From contig NC_084844.1 of the NCBI RefSeq assembly GCF_033115175.1, positions 34,505,885-34,569,884 on the forward strand: a stretch of DNA of 64,000 nt. The letters are read 5' to 3'. The translations under genes and the position numbers were made by a program. This DNA comes from Lepus europaeus. Its lineage: Eukaryota > Chordata > Mammalia > Lagomorpha > Leporidae. Below are positions 63,952 to 64,000 of the stretch, piece by piece (within the stretch, counting starts at the first letter, position 1; every line of letters starts with the position of its first letter). Under the pieces are notes generated by a model. That model saw only the letters and a list, made by a program, of their open reading frames with translations, had not been told where the DNA came from and made no database searches.

Positions 63952-64000
63952 CTTAAACTGATAATGAGTGATACCCAATTTCTAATTTTCTAAGTAGGTC

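Larger units (their letters stand above)
49590..64000 (+). other. CLTC: CLTC intron 1 (5' part)
   Basis: From the GTGCGG donor to the window end I find no further clathrin coding exon: none of the open frames resembles clathrin. The intron opens with about 600 bases of CpG-island sequence and then 1.5 kb without recognisable repeats. From 51.68 kb it is filled with CSINEs, an L1 fragment and MIR/L2 relics. Confidence 0.85.

Overview
This is a mammalian nuclear window, almost certainly from a lagomorph (European rabbit or a hare). It carries the 3' four-fifths of DHX40 on the + strand, then a gap of about 10 kb, then the CpG-island promoter, first coding exon and the start of intron 1 of CLTC, also on the + strand. 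The lagomorph call rests on roughly 75 copies of the tRNA-derived C repeat (CSINE). They occur as an older form with a CAAATAAATAAATC tail and a younger form ending in TGCCTGTC plus poly(A). The DHX40-CLTC order is the one known at human 17q23.1. I cannot separate rabbit from hare by eye.

Layout: 1-38889 holds fifteen DHX40 coding exons. All introns are GT-AG, and the exons join without a frame break into 628 codons plus TAA. The reading covers DEAH motif II through to the C-terminus. The 3' UTR begins at 38890, with candidate poly(A) signals at 39231, 39423 and 39998; the last lies in an ancient L2 3' end. From 40.0 to 45.7 kb the intergenic DNA is packed with CSINEs. From 45.7 to 51.66 kb there is no SINE at all. 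This clean block contains the CLTC CpG island (about 48.2-50.2 kb), a TATA-like core promoter near 49.24 kb and CLTC exon 1 (ATG at 49548, donor at 49590). The rest, to 64000, is CLTC intron 1.

The two genes are functionally separate. DHX40 is a DEAH-box RNA helicase. CLTC is the clathrin heavy chain, the building block of the coated-vesicle lattice. They are neighbours rather than an operon.

Most of the remaining sequence is interspersed repeats: CSINEs, several minus-strand L1 3' fragments, L2 and MIR relics, a short mariner-like inverted-repeat element and a hAT-like inverted-repeat element. I see no rRNA, tRNA gene, CRISPR, virus or new enzymatic system. The most interesting points are structural: SINE nests with shared target-site duplications, a likely SINE 3' transduction, chimeric and dimeric SINEs, an antisense insertion bias, and the SINE-free block around the CLTC promoter. 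Repeat boundaries are by eye and usually good to about 5-15 bases.
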